Shown here one piece after another: positions 11,490 to 25,900 of a stretch of DNA of 64,000 nt. The notes under the pieces were generated by a model that saw nothing but the letters and a program-made list of their open reading frames with translations, had not been told where the DNA came from and ran no database searches. Position 1 is the first letter of the stretch. Every line of letters begins with the position of its first letter. The stretch is from assembly GCA_023079485.1 (NCBI GenBank), contig CM041083.1:171299480-171363479 (forward strand), written 5' to 3'. Made by a program: the position numbers and the translations under genes. The stretch is from Archilochus colubris (taxonomy: Eukaryota > Chordata > Aves > Apodiformes > Trochilidae).

Positions 11490-14400
11490 CTGCATGTGAA
11501 AGGGAAAAGATTTAACTGTTTCTTGAAACCAGAACTTGAGTTTTCTGTTCAAAAGCTGACTTGTGATGTTGCCATGGATGTGCTGCCATGCCTGTTGTAG
11601 GAAAAGTCATACTTACAAATTGTTTGTGCACCAGCACCAAGGATGTAAGTTTTCCTTGTTGTCTTCTTTATAGCTATAGCTGCTTTCTTTGCCAGACTTT
11701 CCTAAAATTAAAAAAATAATTAGCTTTATAGCTTTCTGATAATATGTATTCAGTTAGGGTTTATCTATGCTGTACTATGGATCTTGCATTACTTAAACAC
11801 ACACAAAAAGCTCTAGAAAACCCACAGAATGTGTTTAAATTTTTCATCTCATGCCCATGCTACAGATTGCATTCCTGCTGTAGCTAGCTAAAAGTATAGG
11901 TGGGACCTTACCACCCAATTCAGGCAACAAACTGTCATCAAACCACTTGTTCCTGCTTATTCTTTCCTTTTTTCACCCCACTATTTAAGTCACTGTTGAT
12001 TTATGTAGGATTGACAAAAACATCAGAAAAAGATTCTCACTGAGGGAATTCTACTCTTAATCCACAAAGAAGACTTAAATGCCCAGAATTAGTACATCTC
12101 TTTCTGCTTTACAAGGATGGAGCCACAAATGCATAAGAATTGTTCACTCACAAATGCATTTTTTGAAATGCAGTATATAAAATTGTTTCTGAAAATTAAA
12201 CTGTAACTTAGGGTAAGAACATCTGTTGTTTGATACATTACTGGATTATTTTTTTAATTCATCTTTTTAAGCTCTCTTATTGTCTGTCCTTATGTTTTGT
12301 AGGATGTGAAATGACCTGTTGTCTTCCCATATGACCAATCCCAAAGCCTGCAAACATCCTTTCTGGTCCCTGTTGCCAGATTTCTGCTCCTTTCCTACAG
12401 CTAGGTGAGAGCCTCTGCTGCAAATAAAATAATTTCTTGCCTCAGCACTTGGAGCTTTGGAAACAACAAAAATGAGTTAGGAAATGCAGGAGGGGGAATT
12501 CCTTGCTCTTGGGGATTTGATGTCTTTAAATAAGAAAAACACTACTAAGCTGTGTACCTACTCTTAGGGTGTAATTACTCTATTAACAAATACCATTTTA
12601 GCTTGGATATTCTTTACAGATCTGCACAAACCCAGAGGTTTCTGGTGCAGTGGCTACTTTTTCCATTCTGTCTTCTAGAAGAGTTCTTACTCTGTGATAT
12701 GGTGGTTCAAGAATATGAAATTCTATATAAGTAGGATATGTTTTCCATCCTACCATTAGGACCATTCAAAATAACAAAAAATTCCAAAACTCTTTCATAA
12801 AAACAGCAAGTGTCCACCAAAATATTCCCTTGCTTAGGTCTGTGGAGGGTATTTTTCAGTTACAAACCCAAGGAATTTCAAAGTTAGTGATAATCATATA
12901 GCATAATTAAGAGTTTGCACAAATATCTTTGCGGGGTGTCAAAAACCCAAGACCCTGTTCTTTTAGCAGCAGGTTAAAAGTATCAGAGGTTGATGATGGA
13001 TCAGCCTGGAATAACTTTTCATTTTTCCATGGTCTTCAGAAGATCCTTGCTGTGCTAGACCAGCCCAGACTTCTTTAAGTTCTTAAGAACATCAGGACAA
13101 ATCTCACTTCCTTTATTCTTTATCTTCAGAGCATTCTGACTCCTTCATTATAAGCCTAACCAAGGAGGGTAAGAAATAAATGTGAAATAAATGTAGAACT
13201 TAAAGAGATGGGAAGACTTACCAGCTCATCATGGTCTTTGCTTTTGTTTGTAGTGTAAGAATATGGAAACAAGACCATCTGGGAGTAAGAGTGCATGGTT
13301 ATGTATGCTTTAATGATGTCTTTGTGATCTCTGATAAAGCGAGCCACTGCTTTCACTTCAGGTTCAGACTCTGGGTAGGGTCCACAGTATATCTCATGAC
13401 ATTCGTAAGGAGATGCTCCTTCCCCTGTAACAAAAGAGTGCAGAGTGTTACTGCTTAATCTCTTCCCTTCTACATTTCTGTTCGTCTGGTGAAAGAGCAG
13501 AGTGTGATGGTAACACACAAGAAAACATGGACTGTGCCATATGAGGAAATCAGTGTGAGCCTAATAGTATTTCTCATCTACTTACTCTTGAAAAAAAAAT
13601 CAAGATAATAATAAAAAAAAATATTCAAAAGTCTTAGAGGAGAAGATGAAAATGCACCATTTTAAATCATCAAGAACAAGATTTTGAGATCCCTTCTTAA
13701 AATATAGAAGGAAAAAAAACTGTTCTAAGTTATGATCTCAGGTGAAAGCCAAGTGCCAAACTGAAACTGAAGAAATGCACAGCAAATTGAAAATAATGTA
13801 CCAGGTTTTTAAGAATGAGGAAGTCTGGGCACTGGAACAAGTTACCAAGGAGACAACTAGGATTCACCATTTTTGCTGTCTTCAGAATAAGGCCAAGTGA
13901 TTTTCTGGAAGCAGCCAGGATCTTTAATGTTAAATGTCAGCTCTTCATGTTCTAATAAAACTTGTAAATTTTCTCCTTTGCTACTATCTGCTTTTTAAAT
14001 GGACATTTTATCCTTAAATCTTATGCAGGAACAAAGCTGACTGAGTACTTTAACACCCAGAAGACTTTCTTCATCTCCAGGCACTGGGACACTGACAGAA
14101 ATTAGGAATGCTGGTACATTGGCAGAGTAGCAGCCCTGTAGAAGCAAGGCAAGCTGTTGGCATGTGGTATAGGAGGGAAGGAAATGTCTTCTGATACCAG
14201 TGATATCTTGGGAAGATCTACAGCATGCCACAAAGTAGTGGGGAGCATATCTGAGCCCCCAAACCATTTTGTTTTCAAGTATATATGCTTTAGGTAAGTA
14301 AAAGTTGCAAGGATCTGTGCAGGTGTATTTTATTGGGATTTAGCTGTGATAGACAGAAGGACCCAGAGGATGTGGGAAGTTCTCCCACTTTGGAAAGTTT

Positions 14401-17400
14401 TAAGTCTCAGCTCGACAAGGTGCTCAGACATCTCACATAAACAGTATTAGAAAGGTTGGACCAGATGATCCTCTCTTACTGGAGAGAGTCCAGCATAGGG
14501 CCACTAAAGGGATTAAGAGACTGAAGCATCTGCCCTATGTGGAAAGGCTGAGAGAGCTTGGATTGTTTAGCTTAGAGAAGAAGAGGCTGAGGGAGGATCT
14601 TATCCATATTTATAAGTATCTAAAGGACAGGTGTCAGGAGGATGGGGCCAGACTCTTCTCTGTGGTGTCCAGTGAAAGAACAAGGGGTAATGGACACAAA
14701 CTGGCACACCAGAGATTTAAATTAAATATGAGAAAATACTTACTCACTCTGAGGGCAGCACAGCACTGGAATAGATCACCTGGGGAGGCTGTGGAGTCTC
14801 CATCCCTGGAGATGTATTCCTCTCAAACCAGTCCTCATTCCTCTCATACCCCTTCTAGGGGTATCCTGCTCTAGCAGGGGGGTTGGACTAGATGATCCTC
14901 AGAGGTCCCTTCGAACCCATTACCATTCTGTGATTCCATTATTCTGTGATTCTGTAATTAGGGCCAGCACTAAGTGTAGCCAGATCTGATCTATAGGGCA
15001 ACATTTTGAAATAGTAGTTCTGCAGACTATTAAAAACTTGTCAAGTACAAAGTGCCTGTGGGTATGTAAACATGATGTAGCCTTGCCAACAAACACCAAG
15101 AGCCAAGATTTTGTCTTGGTCAGCTAGGCATTGCTGAAGGATGACTGAGGTGGCCAGGTCATACAACACAGTGAAGCATCTACTCAACTGTGTGGTGCAA
15201 CAGGCACTGGGTGATGTGGCAAGGGCCACCTCTTCCCTCTTGCCTCCTGCCCCAGCCCACTCCTGTTGCATCATGGTGTGATGCAATTGGCAGGATCCAG
15301 CGTCCTGATCCCTCTCTCTCTTGCCTTTGTGCTGGGAAGATGTTAGTCCCTGGTGTGGAGGACTTCCTTGGGACTAAAAATCCTGGGCCCCAACAAAAAA
15401 CAGCTCAAGTTGATTAAGTATTCACTGGTTCATATCAGTTATTCAAGTCTTGATAGCAGCTTTGTGAAATAGTAATTGAAAATGTTTTCAAAATAAAGAA
15501 TCTTAGAAGCTAGAAGTAGGGCAGGGGTAGAATAGGAGAGAAATTATGTCATACCACACCAGTGGGCATCAAAATTCCTGTTCATGTCTGTACCAATGCA
15601 TTTGCTGTTACTGTGGGAGGAGCGGCTCTTTCTCCACAGCCGGTTCTGTGGGAAGAGACATAAAAGCCATCTTCAGGAAAAAAACTGAGAAAAACAATCC
15701 ATCATCTCACTGGCTAGGTAAACATGACTTCCTACTTGTGCCTCTGCAGATCACATGCTAGTGAAGAAGAAAAAGGAAGATTATAAGAGCACAATTTGTC
15801 ACTGAAGCTCATGGACACTGGGGATGGATGATAAAAGGGAATGTTGGGCAGGATAAGAAGTGGTCATGTCTGCTCTCTTTTCAGTGGCTTTGGACTGAGG
15901 GGAGAACCTGTGTGAGTTTAGAGGTCCAAATCCAACCTTCCTGTAGGTCTTGCTGGCAGCATATGGAAAGCTGGAAATTTGGTGTGCAGTAGCTGAGATA
16001 TTTCTAGATATTACCCAAAAGTGAGCCTAGCTGGGTTAAAGATTTGTTGAGCAAAAGAGTAGAGGAGATTGATTTTCTTTTTAACTCGAGTGAAGGATTT
16101 AAAAATCAAAGAAACATCTCAATGACTCAGAATTCACATACAGTAAATAAAATCCTAGACAAATGGTACCTGTTGTACTTCATTTATCTCAAATAAAAAG
16201 TACTCAGAAAATGGGATCACCACTCATGAGGAAGGAGTGAGTTATTGGCTGTGCTCTCTAATGCAGCACACTCTTCAGTCTATGCTGGATTTGTAAGTAG
16301 GCCACCGATGCCTGACACAGGCACTTGTGACATCTGGAAATATTGAAATCCCAAGATGGGATTCTGTCATTTCCAAATGCATTTCCTGGAGCTTTTAAGA
16401 CATAAAGATACTGTGGGTCAAATGCCAGTTAGTTGCAGTGGCATTAGCTACATAGGGCAGAGATGCAGAAATTCCAAGCACAGATGAAGAGTTTGGGATC
16501 ATAGAATCATAGAATCAGCTGGGTTGGAAGGGACCTCTGAGATCATCAAGTCCAACCCTTGATCCACTACTGCCGTGGTTACCAGACCATGGCACTGAGT
16601 GCCACATCCAGTCTCTTTTTAAATATCTCCAGGGACGGAGAATCCACTACTTCCCTGGGCAGCCCATTCCAATGTCTGATCACCCTCTCCATAAAGAAAT
16701 TCTTTCTAATACCCAACCTAAACCTCCCCTGGCACAACTTGAGACCGTGCCCTCCTGTCTTGCTGAAAGTTGCCTGGGAAAAGAGACCAACCCCCCCCCG
16801 GCTCCAACCTCCTTTCAGGGAGTTGGAGAGAGTGATGAGGTCTCCCCTGAGCCTCCTCTTCTCCAGCCTCAACACCCCCAGCTCCCTCAGCCCTTCCTCA
16901 CAGGATTTGTGCTGGATCCCTTCACAGCCTCCTTGCTCTTCTCTGGACCTGCTCCAGCACCTCAATCTCCTTCCTGAACTGAGGGGCCCAGAACTGGACA
17001 CAGGACTCAAGGTGTGGCCTCACCAGGGCTGAGTACAGGGGCAGAATCCCTTCCTTGGACCTGCTGGCGACGCTGTTCCTGATACAGGCCAGGATGCCAT
17101 TGGCCTTCTTGGCTACCTGTGCACACTGCTGGCTCATGTTCAGCTTCCTGTCAATCCAGACTCCCAGGTCCCTTTCTGTCTGGCTGCTCTCCAACCACTC
17201 TGTGCCCAGCCTGGAGCTCCCCATGGGGTTGTTTTGACCAAAGTACAGGACCCGAACTACACTGCATGTGTAGTTCCAGGATGGAAATTACACTCTAAGC
17301 ATACACACTGATAGTTCCCAGAAATGACTGTTAAATAAAGTTCTACATACAGAGGGATGGCTCCACGTGTACACGTAGCCATCCACATTCATCACAGGCA

Positions 17401-20400
17401 TGACATAGAAATCAAAGTGCTCCAGAAGTGTTGTCATGGTTTGGTCTCTCTCACGCACATGGATTGCCTGTAAAACACAGGGGAAACTTCTTAAAACCAT
17501 TCATACTACTGGTTTTCTTACCTTCCTAGAAAGAGGCTGGAAATATCTCCTGGTAGAGATTCATCACATCACAAAAACTGCTAAATAGCAAAGTAGCTCT
17601 TTAGTTGGAAGTGCCAGGGAGGGGGTAGGAATTGAAAGGATACAATCAAAGGCACTGAGTCCTTTAATGCTAACATGTGGTCAGGAGGGAGAGTTGAAGC
17701 CTATAAATAGGAAGGTTTGAGTTTTTGCTGCTTGTGTAAATGTTGTGTACATATCCCTCCCTCCCAAAATACCACAGAAGCAGTGTAAAATAAAACAAAG
17801 CCAAAAAGAACAAGTAACATTTCACATGGCTGCTGCACAAAAAATCCTATGTTCTGGTTGCATTATGAGTTCAATGCACTTGCTGTGATGTGTGCCAAGA
17901 ACCAGTAAGAGCTACATTGCTAGTTATGCCTCACAGGCTATTTTGAAGTCTTTAGTGATACCTAACCTGGTTGTTGGTCATGACACAGATGTAAATTTTA
18001 AATTCCATAAGTGGTTTTGTTACTATTGGAATAGACCAAGTCCTTAATCATATCTTTCCTTTTCTTTATGGATCATCTTCTTTCATTTTAAATCCTTCCT
18101 ATTTTTCCTTGGGCCATGGACTTTCTCTGATTAAATGAGAAATAGCAATATTTCTACAACAAAACTGAAGAATGAACCCATTGTAAAGAATGGGCCTAGG
18201 ATTTGCTAGAGAGATATATTAATTTTAATGTGTGTGAGCATGTGTATTAATGTCAGATTTTAAAAATATTACTTCATAAAGTTATATAGAAATAGAATTT
18301 GAATTTAAAACACATGAATTAGATCAAGAGGATGGAGACCCTAAATATTCAGCTTGTTACTTCTGAAAAAAATGCTGCAAGGACATGTCACTGGCAAAGT
18401 AACAACACAGCTGGTAATTATTTGGAGCAGCATGAAAAGGGCAAATGCATTTCTCTCCCAGGAAACCTTGGAGGCTGAGATAATCAGTGGGTCACAAGGT
18501 ACATCCAGCTGTATCTGTTCCTAAGTCCTGAAATCTCCTTTCAAATGTTATAGTCATTGAGGTTTTATAGTTGTAGCTGAGGGCAGAAATAAACACATTT
18601 CTTCTTGCTATCGTTATTATTATCTTCATTATTTAGTTCCATCATGGGTAAACCATAATTCGTGTTTCAAGGACTCATCTATGTTATTTCTCTGGCTACA
18701 GGTCTGGTGACTGGTGACTGTGTAGCCTCAATCTCATCTAGCTTGTTTTTACTGGGAACTTGGCATTTGGGAAAAAGTAGCCATCAATAATATCTCAATA
18801 CATTAACTGAGCAAGCTGGGCAACCTTGTCTGGGCCACAGAGGCCTTAGAGCCTTTTCCTGGTTCGTATTAGGAGCCAGCAGCTCAACATGAGTGAAAGA
18901 GAGATACCTCAATTTCAAAAAGACAAAAAAAAGATCACGGCAACATATATTAAGATTCGGGTGCAAACCATAGATAATGCAGCTTTGTTCATTATCCTGA
19001 GCAATATGGATCAGATGTGACTATCAGTCTGCACTTGCACACCAAAGCTTGTTGGGCTAAGTTCATATTGAAGCCTCATTGCATCGGTGATTTATTGATT
19101 TCCATGAACTAGTACCGTATGAGTGGCTGGTAGTGGTTGGTCATGGCAGTCTGAAATGAGGGTGTCTCTAGCAGAGATGGTACCTTCAGGAGAAGGTGGC
19201 TTGTGGGGCCTCATTCTCTGAATGAGACATCCAGAAAAAAGCAGAAGCATAAATAGAAAATGAGAAGGCAGGAGGCAGAGGAGCAGTAGCAGCAGGCACA
19301 CCAGCAGCTGACACATCACAGCAAGTGCTAAACTGAGATTGCTGGTGTGAATGCTGGTGTGGAGTTATCTTGTGCCTAGAGCATACAAGGGTGGGGTACC
19401 TATTGCTCAAGAAAGGCAGGTAGGGAAGCACCAAGGGTTGTAGAGCAGCTTGAGCTCCTTCTGGATATCTTCTGATCTACTCCAGGCAGTGCCAGCAGGA
19501 GTCATAGGGGCATGAGCCACCATGTGCTACGTGACCCAGAGCCAATATTATTTCTTGAATCCAAATGGCAGTACAGATATAGCCCTGGTAGTTTACCAAA
19601 TACTCACATTGCCTGGCATGCCCTCTCCATCCCTGGTCATTCAAAACTGTAAACATCTCTGTTGAATTCACTGCACAAATGTGGACATTTCTTCCATACT
19701 TGAGAACACATCTGAGCTCTCTTGTATTCAATCCCTATGATTTTCCTTCTCTCCCACACAAATCCTCCTCTCCAGCTGCTGACACATTAGCACACACACT
19801 CCCAATAACTGCTATGTGTTAGATACCCATCTCATGTGTTGGTGTTGTGGAAGTAAATGGATTAAGACTTTATGGAGTTTAGAAGGTAAATGGCATCAAG
19901 ATGTTTTGCTTTACTTTGAAAAATGTAATCAGATGTGATTATCTACTCACATGGCCTATGAACCACAAGCAAAAAGCAGGAGAAATCCATTCTCTAGCAT
20001 GGATACCACAGTCAATCCAGATGGCCCTTTTGGATTTTTCCTGGCTTTTAGAAAGCTGTCAAAAAGAGAAATTGTAATTAAATGTCACCTGTGTTAAAAT
20101 GTACTACATAAAAGTGGAAATGACAAGTTAACCAAGATGGAAGAAGCATCTGTCTTACAGGGAGAGCTTAGACTGATCCTAGGTCAGGATGCTGCTCTCA
20201 GTTACATCCACACACAGTCAGAGAGCCATATTCAGACTACTTGCAGAAAGCTCCTGACATAGACACCAGGGCTGTGGCAAGACCTGAGGTCAGAAGGTAG
20301 ATTACCCACTATGGAAGGCAACAAACTAGATCAACTCCATAGTCAACAGAGGAGGGTAACCACCATGCTGGTATTTCATGCCATTGGGTGATGACCTAGA

Positions 20401-22949
20401 TGTGACAACTTCATTGTTAGCCCAGCAAGGAACCTAATGAGGTCAAATGCCTTTGTAAAGGTAATGCACCTTCCTAGAAGCACTTGGGAGACTTCTTAAA
20501 AACACAAAATTATACATGTAAATGTAGATTTAAGAAAGTGTCTTGGCCAAACCCCATCAGTTGTCTCTGTTAAAACCTGGAAAGATTTTGTGGTAAGTCA
20601 TGGCTGTACCTTTAGAACATAAAGTGGTCTCTTTTCATATGATGATCCAATATATATTTTCTGGAGAAGGTCAGAATGCACTTTCACTATTTCTTCCATC
20701 CAATGATATATCTGCAAGGATGAAGGGAATTAGTAGGTCTTCTTCCTGTTGTTTTCCTTCGTCTGTGAAGGTGGTCTAGACTTAAGTTCATTCTTCCTCC
20801 GCAAATTCTGCCTCTTTAGCTGATGAGAAGAAACTAGAAAATCATCTGACATTTCTCTTCAGTTCAATTTGGTTAAATTATTATTCATTTCATGTTTTAA
20901 GGATTTATATGTTGTTTTGGGACTTCATTTTGCTTCTGTGTTGGCTGCATTTGAATGGGAGTTTGAGGCAACACATGTATGAGAGATTTGGTCTGGTTCT
21001 TCGTTCTTTCTCTATGGAGGCATTACAGCAAACACAACTCCAAGTGGCTGAGCAATGCAATGGTAATAGTTTACCTGCTGATGATTTCTTTCTATATCTC
21101 CATACTCAACCAGGAGACAAATTTCAGCCCTTGAGTCTACAGAGGAGCACAACAAAAATATCTTACTTCTTTCATTGAGTGGTAGTTTTCATAATATGAT
21201 GAAGATCTGCGTGGGTTGACTGTGTCATTGATAGTCTGTTTTTCAATAAGTGCTTCAACATTTTCCATTGAGACTCTGAATAACAAAGAAAGAGCACAGC
21301 CTCCTGTTAAAGAAATGACAAACAACTTTACAGAAACATGGCAAGAAATAAAAATGACATACTTGTGTTGGATGGTCAGTTGCCTTAACTGAGCTTTTAT
21401 GCTATTTATGCTGGATGCCCTAACATAGAAATGGACTTCTCTGTCCTTCTTGATGTTTTCAACCACAACAGGTTGCCAGAGAATGACCTGCAGAGTTTCA
21501 AAAATATTTTTATTTTTTTTCTACCAAGGAAAAAAATAAGAAACAGCAAAACATTTAGTAAGTATTTTGAAAAGAATCAAAGCATACATTTTTGATTTAA
21601 GAGACTACTTGTAACAAGCAGTGTAATGTTCCCTGTGTTGTGCTACAGCATTCTGCTACAGCTGGAAATGAAACATTTGTATTTAAGGAATGTTTGTAAT
21701 GACTTCTGCACATAAATTCATAAATCAAGAACAAAGACAGGACCATAACCTTTTCTGAGATAGTATTTCCAGTATAATAGATGTGTTTAGCTTGCTGTTA
21801 TGTTACATGTTTTCAAGTCTGCTGAGAGTTATTTTCCCTGAGGGTATTTGGAGAATTAATGAAGATCAGACCAGTCTGTGCAGTTATTGTATTCGCTGAT
21901 TACTTTGATCAGGAAGGAAATAAATGCCAGAAGGGGGTTGAATATAAGTCAAGTTGGAGTACAGAGATTAGAAATGGGAGGAAAATAAGAAAATTAGATT
22001 CTTCTTGGTAAAATGAAATCTTTTACAATAATAAAATCAGAGGCCGACACATTCAATAAAACATGGAAACTTTAGAGGCAATAATACCAAAAGATCTAGG
22101 GCTGACAGTGAGCAGCAAACTAAGCATGCATTTACAAAATGAAAAAGGGCAGCATAATTCTTGAATGCATTTCTGAAGAGATTCAACATGGAGCCACCAG
22201 GCAATAGGGTTGCTTGGTTTTTTCCTTTCTGATGCAGTTGCACCAGGAATACTCAACTTAGGGCACCATTTTTTGCAGGCGTGTGTCAGTTGTTCACCTC
22301 ACTCATTTCTCAAGAGTCAATACAGAAAACTCTTCCATGCTTTTAATCAAGACTTTGGAACAATAAGTGGTAGAACATCTGAGCCCTGGATATATTACTG
22401 CCACGTGCTCTACAAATGGCTGAGCTCATGTCTGTGTAACCATTCTCATCGTTACTGGTAAGATAGCAACAGCATGGTAGAGCTCAGCATTTGGGGGGAC
22501 ATCCAAAGAAGTATGTTGGACCCTCAGCTCCCCAACACTGATTTCCCAGTTGTCCCCACTAGCCTGCTGCCTGCTCTGATTCAGTGCACCAGTTCAGGCT
22601 TAGTTTCTCTTTGGAACAGGCATTCCACATAAGAAAAACTAAGGAACTCTGGACTGATGCAGCTGAGGTGACAGAAGAGCAATGAATGGGGTAGTTGGGA
22701 AACTTTCATAATGTATCTGATTATTGGTCTCTTCACCCATCACCAGCAATGGTACTGCTCCTATAGCAGCTCTTTCGGAGGTGTTCCTCCATCTGGGTCT
22801 GCACACTGCTACCTACAATGTGTGTGCTGTAAGAACAAAGCGTTTCCTTTTTTAGATTTTAGGTTTTTGCTTTCTAACATTTTTTTCAGGAGTAGCACCT
22901 GTAATCAGATGAATAATTCTTCTTATAAGGTGCTAATTTTCAATTAATT

Positions 22950-22982
<33 letters not shown>

Positions 22983-25900
22983 TTGCTATATTGTAACCAT
23001 TAAAATTTGTTGGGGGATACTATTTGTGTCATCCTTTTCCCATTACCATTCCTTCCTTTTACTTTCCCTCTCACATTCCCTTTCCCTGTTATTCTTATAA
23101 CTTGCCCAATTCATAGCCATGGAAAAAATTGGCCAGTTTATGACCCTTGAAAAATGTACAGTTTGCATGTTCTCATAAGTGGGATGGTGAAAAGAGAGCA
23201 CTGCATGCTCCCTCTGCACTGAATGTGCTGCTCTTCTTCATGGCTTCTTGTATCTCGTGCACATGAAAGTGAAGGGCAGCAATGAGTGAAAGATGGAGAA
23301 GGGGAGATTTGTTCTGATACAGCAAAGGAGATGGGTAATGTGAGTTCATGTGTAGAGGTAGAAAAGAGCAAGTAAGGTTCTCAAGGGCTGTGAACTGAGG
23401 GGAAGAATCTGAAGATGCTAGGAGGGACATCAAAAGAGTAGTAGGGTTTTGAGGTGAAGATAAAATGAATTAGAGCCAAGGAAGGTGGAGAAAGACTGGG
23501 CATAGAGACTGTTAGAAGCTCTCCATCATCTGAGACACATCCTCAATCATCTTGTAAATTATATTAGTTGAGGAAATAGTTAACACCTTTTTTGATGGGT
23601 GTTAGCTCCAAACTGAGAGTGTGTCATTGGTAAAATGCATTTGAAGAAGAGATGCCTCATTTTAATTTAAATTAAATATTAATTATGACAGATAGAAGCA
23701 AATAAAATAAATTTTGAAAGTATCGCTTAAGAGATTTCTATCTTCTAAATGCTGCTTTGTGAAAAATACCACAGAAATCCAGTCCTAATCTTCAAAGCTG
23801 TGCAAGTCACATGTTCAAGACTGTATTGGCCTGAAGTGTTGAGATTCTGTGGTGAAAGTTTTTCTGCTTACTGTGTGTTGCACAAAATCAAGTGCAGAAA
23901 TCTGAGCTCTAATCTAATGCACTGCAACATAACGAAGAAGGGCTCTCCTCATGTAAATCAGAAGGTAGTGGAGCAGTGAAAACCAAGCATTTGCTGAGTT
24001 GCTCTGATAAAACAAATGGATGAAAATGGGCTAAAACTCCTGGGGAAGAAAGAATATTAGAGCACTTGGGGGAAGAGTTTAGCCTAGAGACCAGAGAGAG
24101 GAAACTGCTTACCTCAGTGGTGTTCAGTAAATCCTGAAGGGCTTCAACTTGTATGTCTGTTTGTGGGAGAGCCCACAAAACTTCATCCCTGAAAAACAAG
24201 GGTATTTAGGCAAAGCACAAGGACCTGAAACTACACGAGGTCATGCAAAAGAGAAGCAGGTTTGTCTTTTCTTGTCTTCTCTGCCTTGGCTGCCATGAAC
24301 TCAAAGATTATTCCATAGTGAAAATGCTGAGCCCCATTTCAGCCTCTGCTTCTGCCAGTCAGTAAAATCTGTGAAAGAGGTGGTGCAGGGCTTTAGTAGC
24401 AAATATCAGCTGCTGGATTCTGAGATATGTCCTGGCAGCTGACTCCAGCACAAGAACTGCCAGCATGTGGAAAACTAGCCTGGAGGATGAAGGCAAGGTT
24501 CCTGTTTTTCCCTGAGACCCTTGGTCTCAGTCACTGTTCAGCAGAGACATGAGCCCTGCCAGTCTCCTGCAAAGCCAAACATGATGTTTAGAGGATGTGC
24601 AGAGGCTCCTACCATCATCATTCCTTCAGCAGTCCATTTTTCCCAATCTGCTCATTTCTGTCCTTCTGACAGGTGTGGTTTCTGCTGGTCCACAGCACTG
24701 TCCTTCCTCCTCTTTGCACAGTAACTTTTATTCTCCTTCTACCTGAAATCCATGGTCCAGATGCACTGTACACGAGATGGTGTTCCCCAGCTACCCCATG
24801 CCTGACTGCACCATCAGTGACAGAAGTGAAATTCACTTTCTGGAAAGAAAAAGTACCCCTTTGCATTGTAAATCCAGCCCAGATCTTCAGTGCTCTCCAA
24901 GCCCTTTAGTTCAAAGTTGCACTGGTTAGAGAATTACAATAATTTGTGTGTGCAACAGAAGGAGATTAAGGGGAATGTCAGACCCCTCTTTCCATTTTCT
25001 GGGCTGGGGAGGGTCTTGGCCCTCCCATCATGTGGAGCTGGCGGCAGTGCATAAACCAGGCACTGTCCCTGCCAGCCCTCTCATCTGCAAAGGTTATCCT
25101 GAAAAGAAAACAGGGAGGGCTCTCAAAACCAGTGTTTCCAAGCTGCATAATGTGGTTGTCACAACTCGTTGTTGTGACTGATTTCAAGCATACACCTGAC
25201 AGCATCTGGCAACAAGGCAATTCATCTTTTCTACTTTTAGCCAGGCTCCAAGCCATCACTGTTGTTTCTTATGCAAAGCCAACAGTGCACCAGCCCCATT
25301 TTTGGCCCCATCATAATTCACCAGAGCATCAAAAAGCAATCAGGAATAGGCAGGGTCATCAGTTTGCCTGTTTCTTTAGACAAGTGCACTCCAAACCTTG
25401 TTTTGGAGGCTCCTTTTGAAGAGAATTTGTCATCTTGTGTCTGAGGGAGTCTTTTCACAGCTGAGACAAGAAAAGGGTGGCTGCATCTGGTTTTGGGCTG
25501 TGATTCCCACAGCCTGAGTCTACCATAATGGGGAAGCTGGTATGGACTGGTACCCCACTGCTTGTTGCACAAGTGTTTCAGCCAGCTGTGGTAATTACAG
25601 GGCAGGTGTTAGCTAGCAGCATTTCTTCTGTAGCTCTCATTGGTAGGACCTGAATACAGCTGACTCAAGCTCTGCCCTTGCTCTTGTCCTCATGTTTAAC
25701 ATGGGAAGTATTAACAGCTGAAATTGTGGTCATTTGGCTTCTCAGTTCCTCTGCTTCAATTCGGCATCATAGCTCTTTCATCTGTCTTTTGCCACAATAC
25801 CATTGGCAAACACCCAGACAAAAGCTCTAATTATTGCCTTTATACCCATCACAGAGACAACCTTCCTCCTCAGCTTTGTTCTGCCTGCAGCTTTGGTGCT

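Larger units (their letters stand above)
13425..15554 (-). other. CPB2 intron 8
   Basis: Holds a CR1 fragment interrupted or followed directly by a second CR1 (14340-14956). A weaker CR1-like stretch is near 13.82-13.93 kb (GGGCACTGGAACAAGTTACC resembles the CR1 C-terminal block). No gene. Confidence 0.75.

Noticed and set aside
13800..13935. Possible old CR1 fragment (GGGCACTGGAACAAGTTACC)
   Set aside because: Similarity is short and diverged, so it was left out of the feature list and only mentioned in the intron description.
16559..17032. 157-aa plus-strand open frame
   Set aside because: It is the antisense of a CR1 element; the sense strand carries the CR1 ORF2 remnant.
25030..25419. 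129-aa plus-strand frame in CPB2 intron 1
   Set aside because: No domain, not flanked by convincing exon signals, antisense to CPB2.
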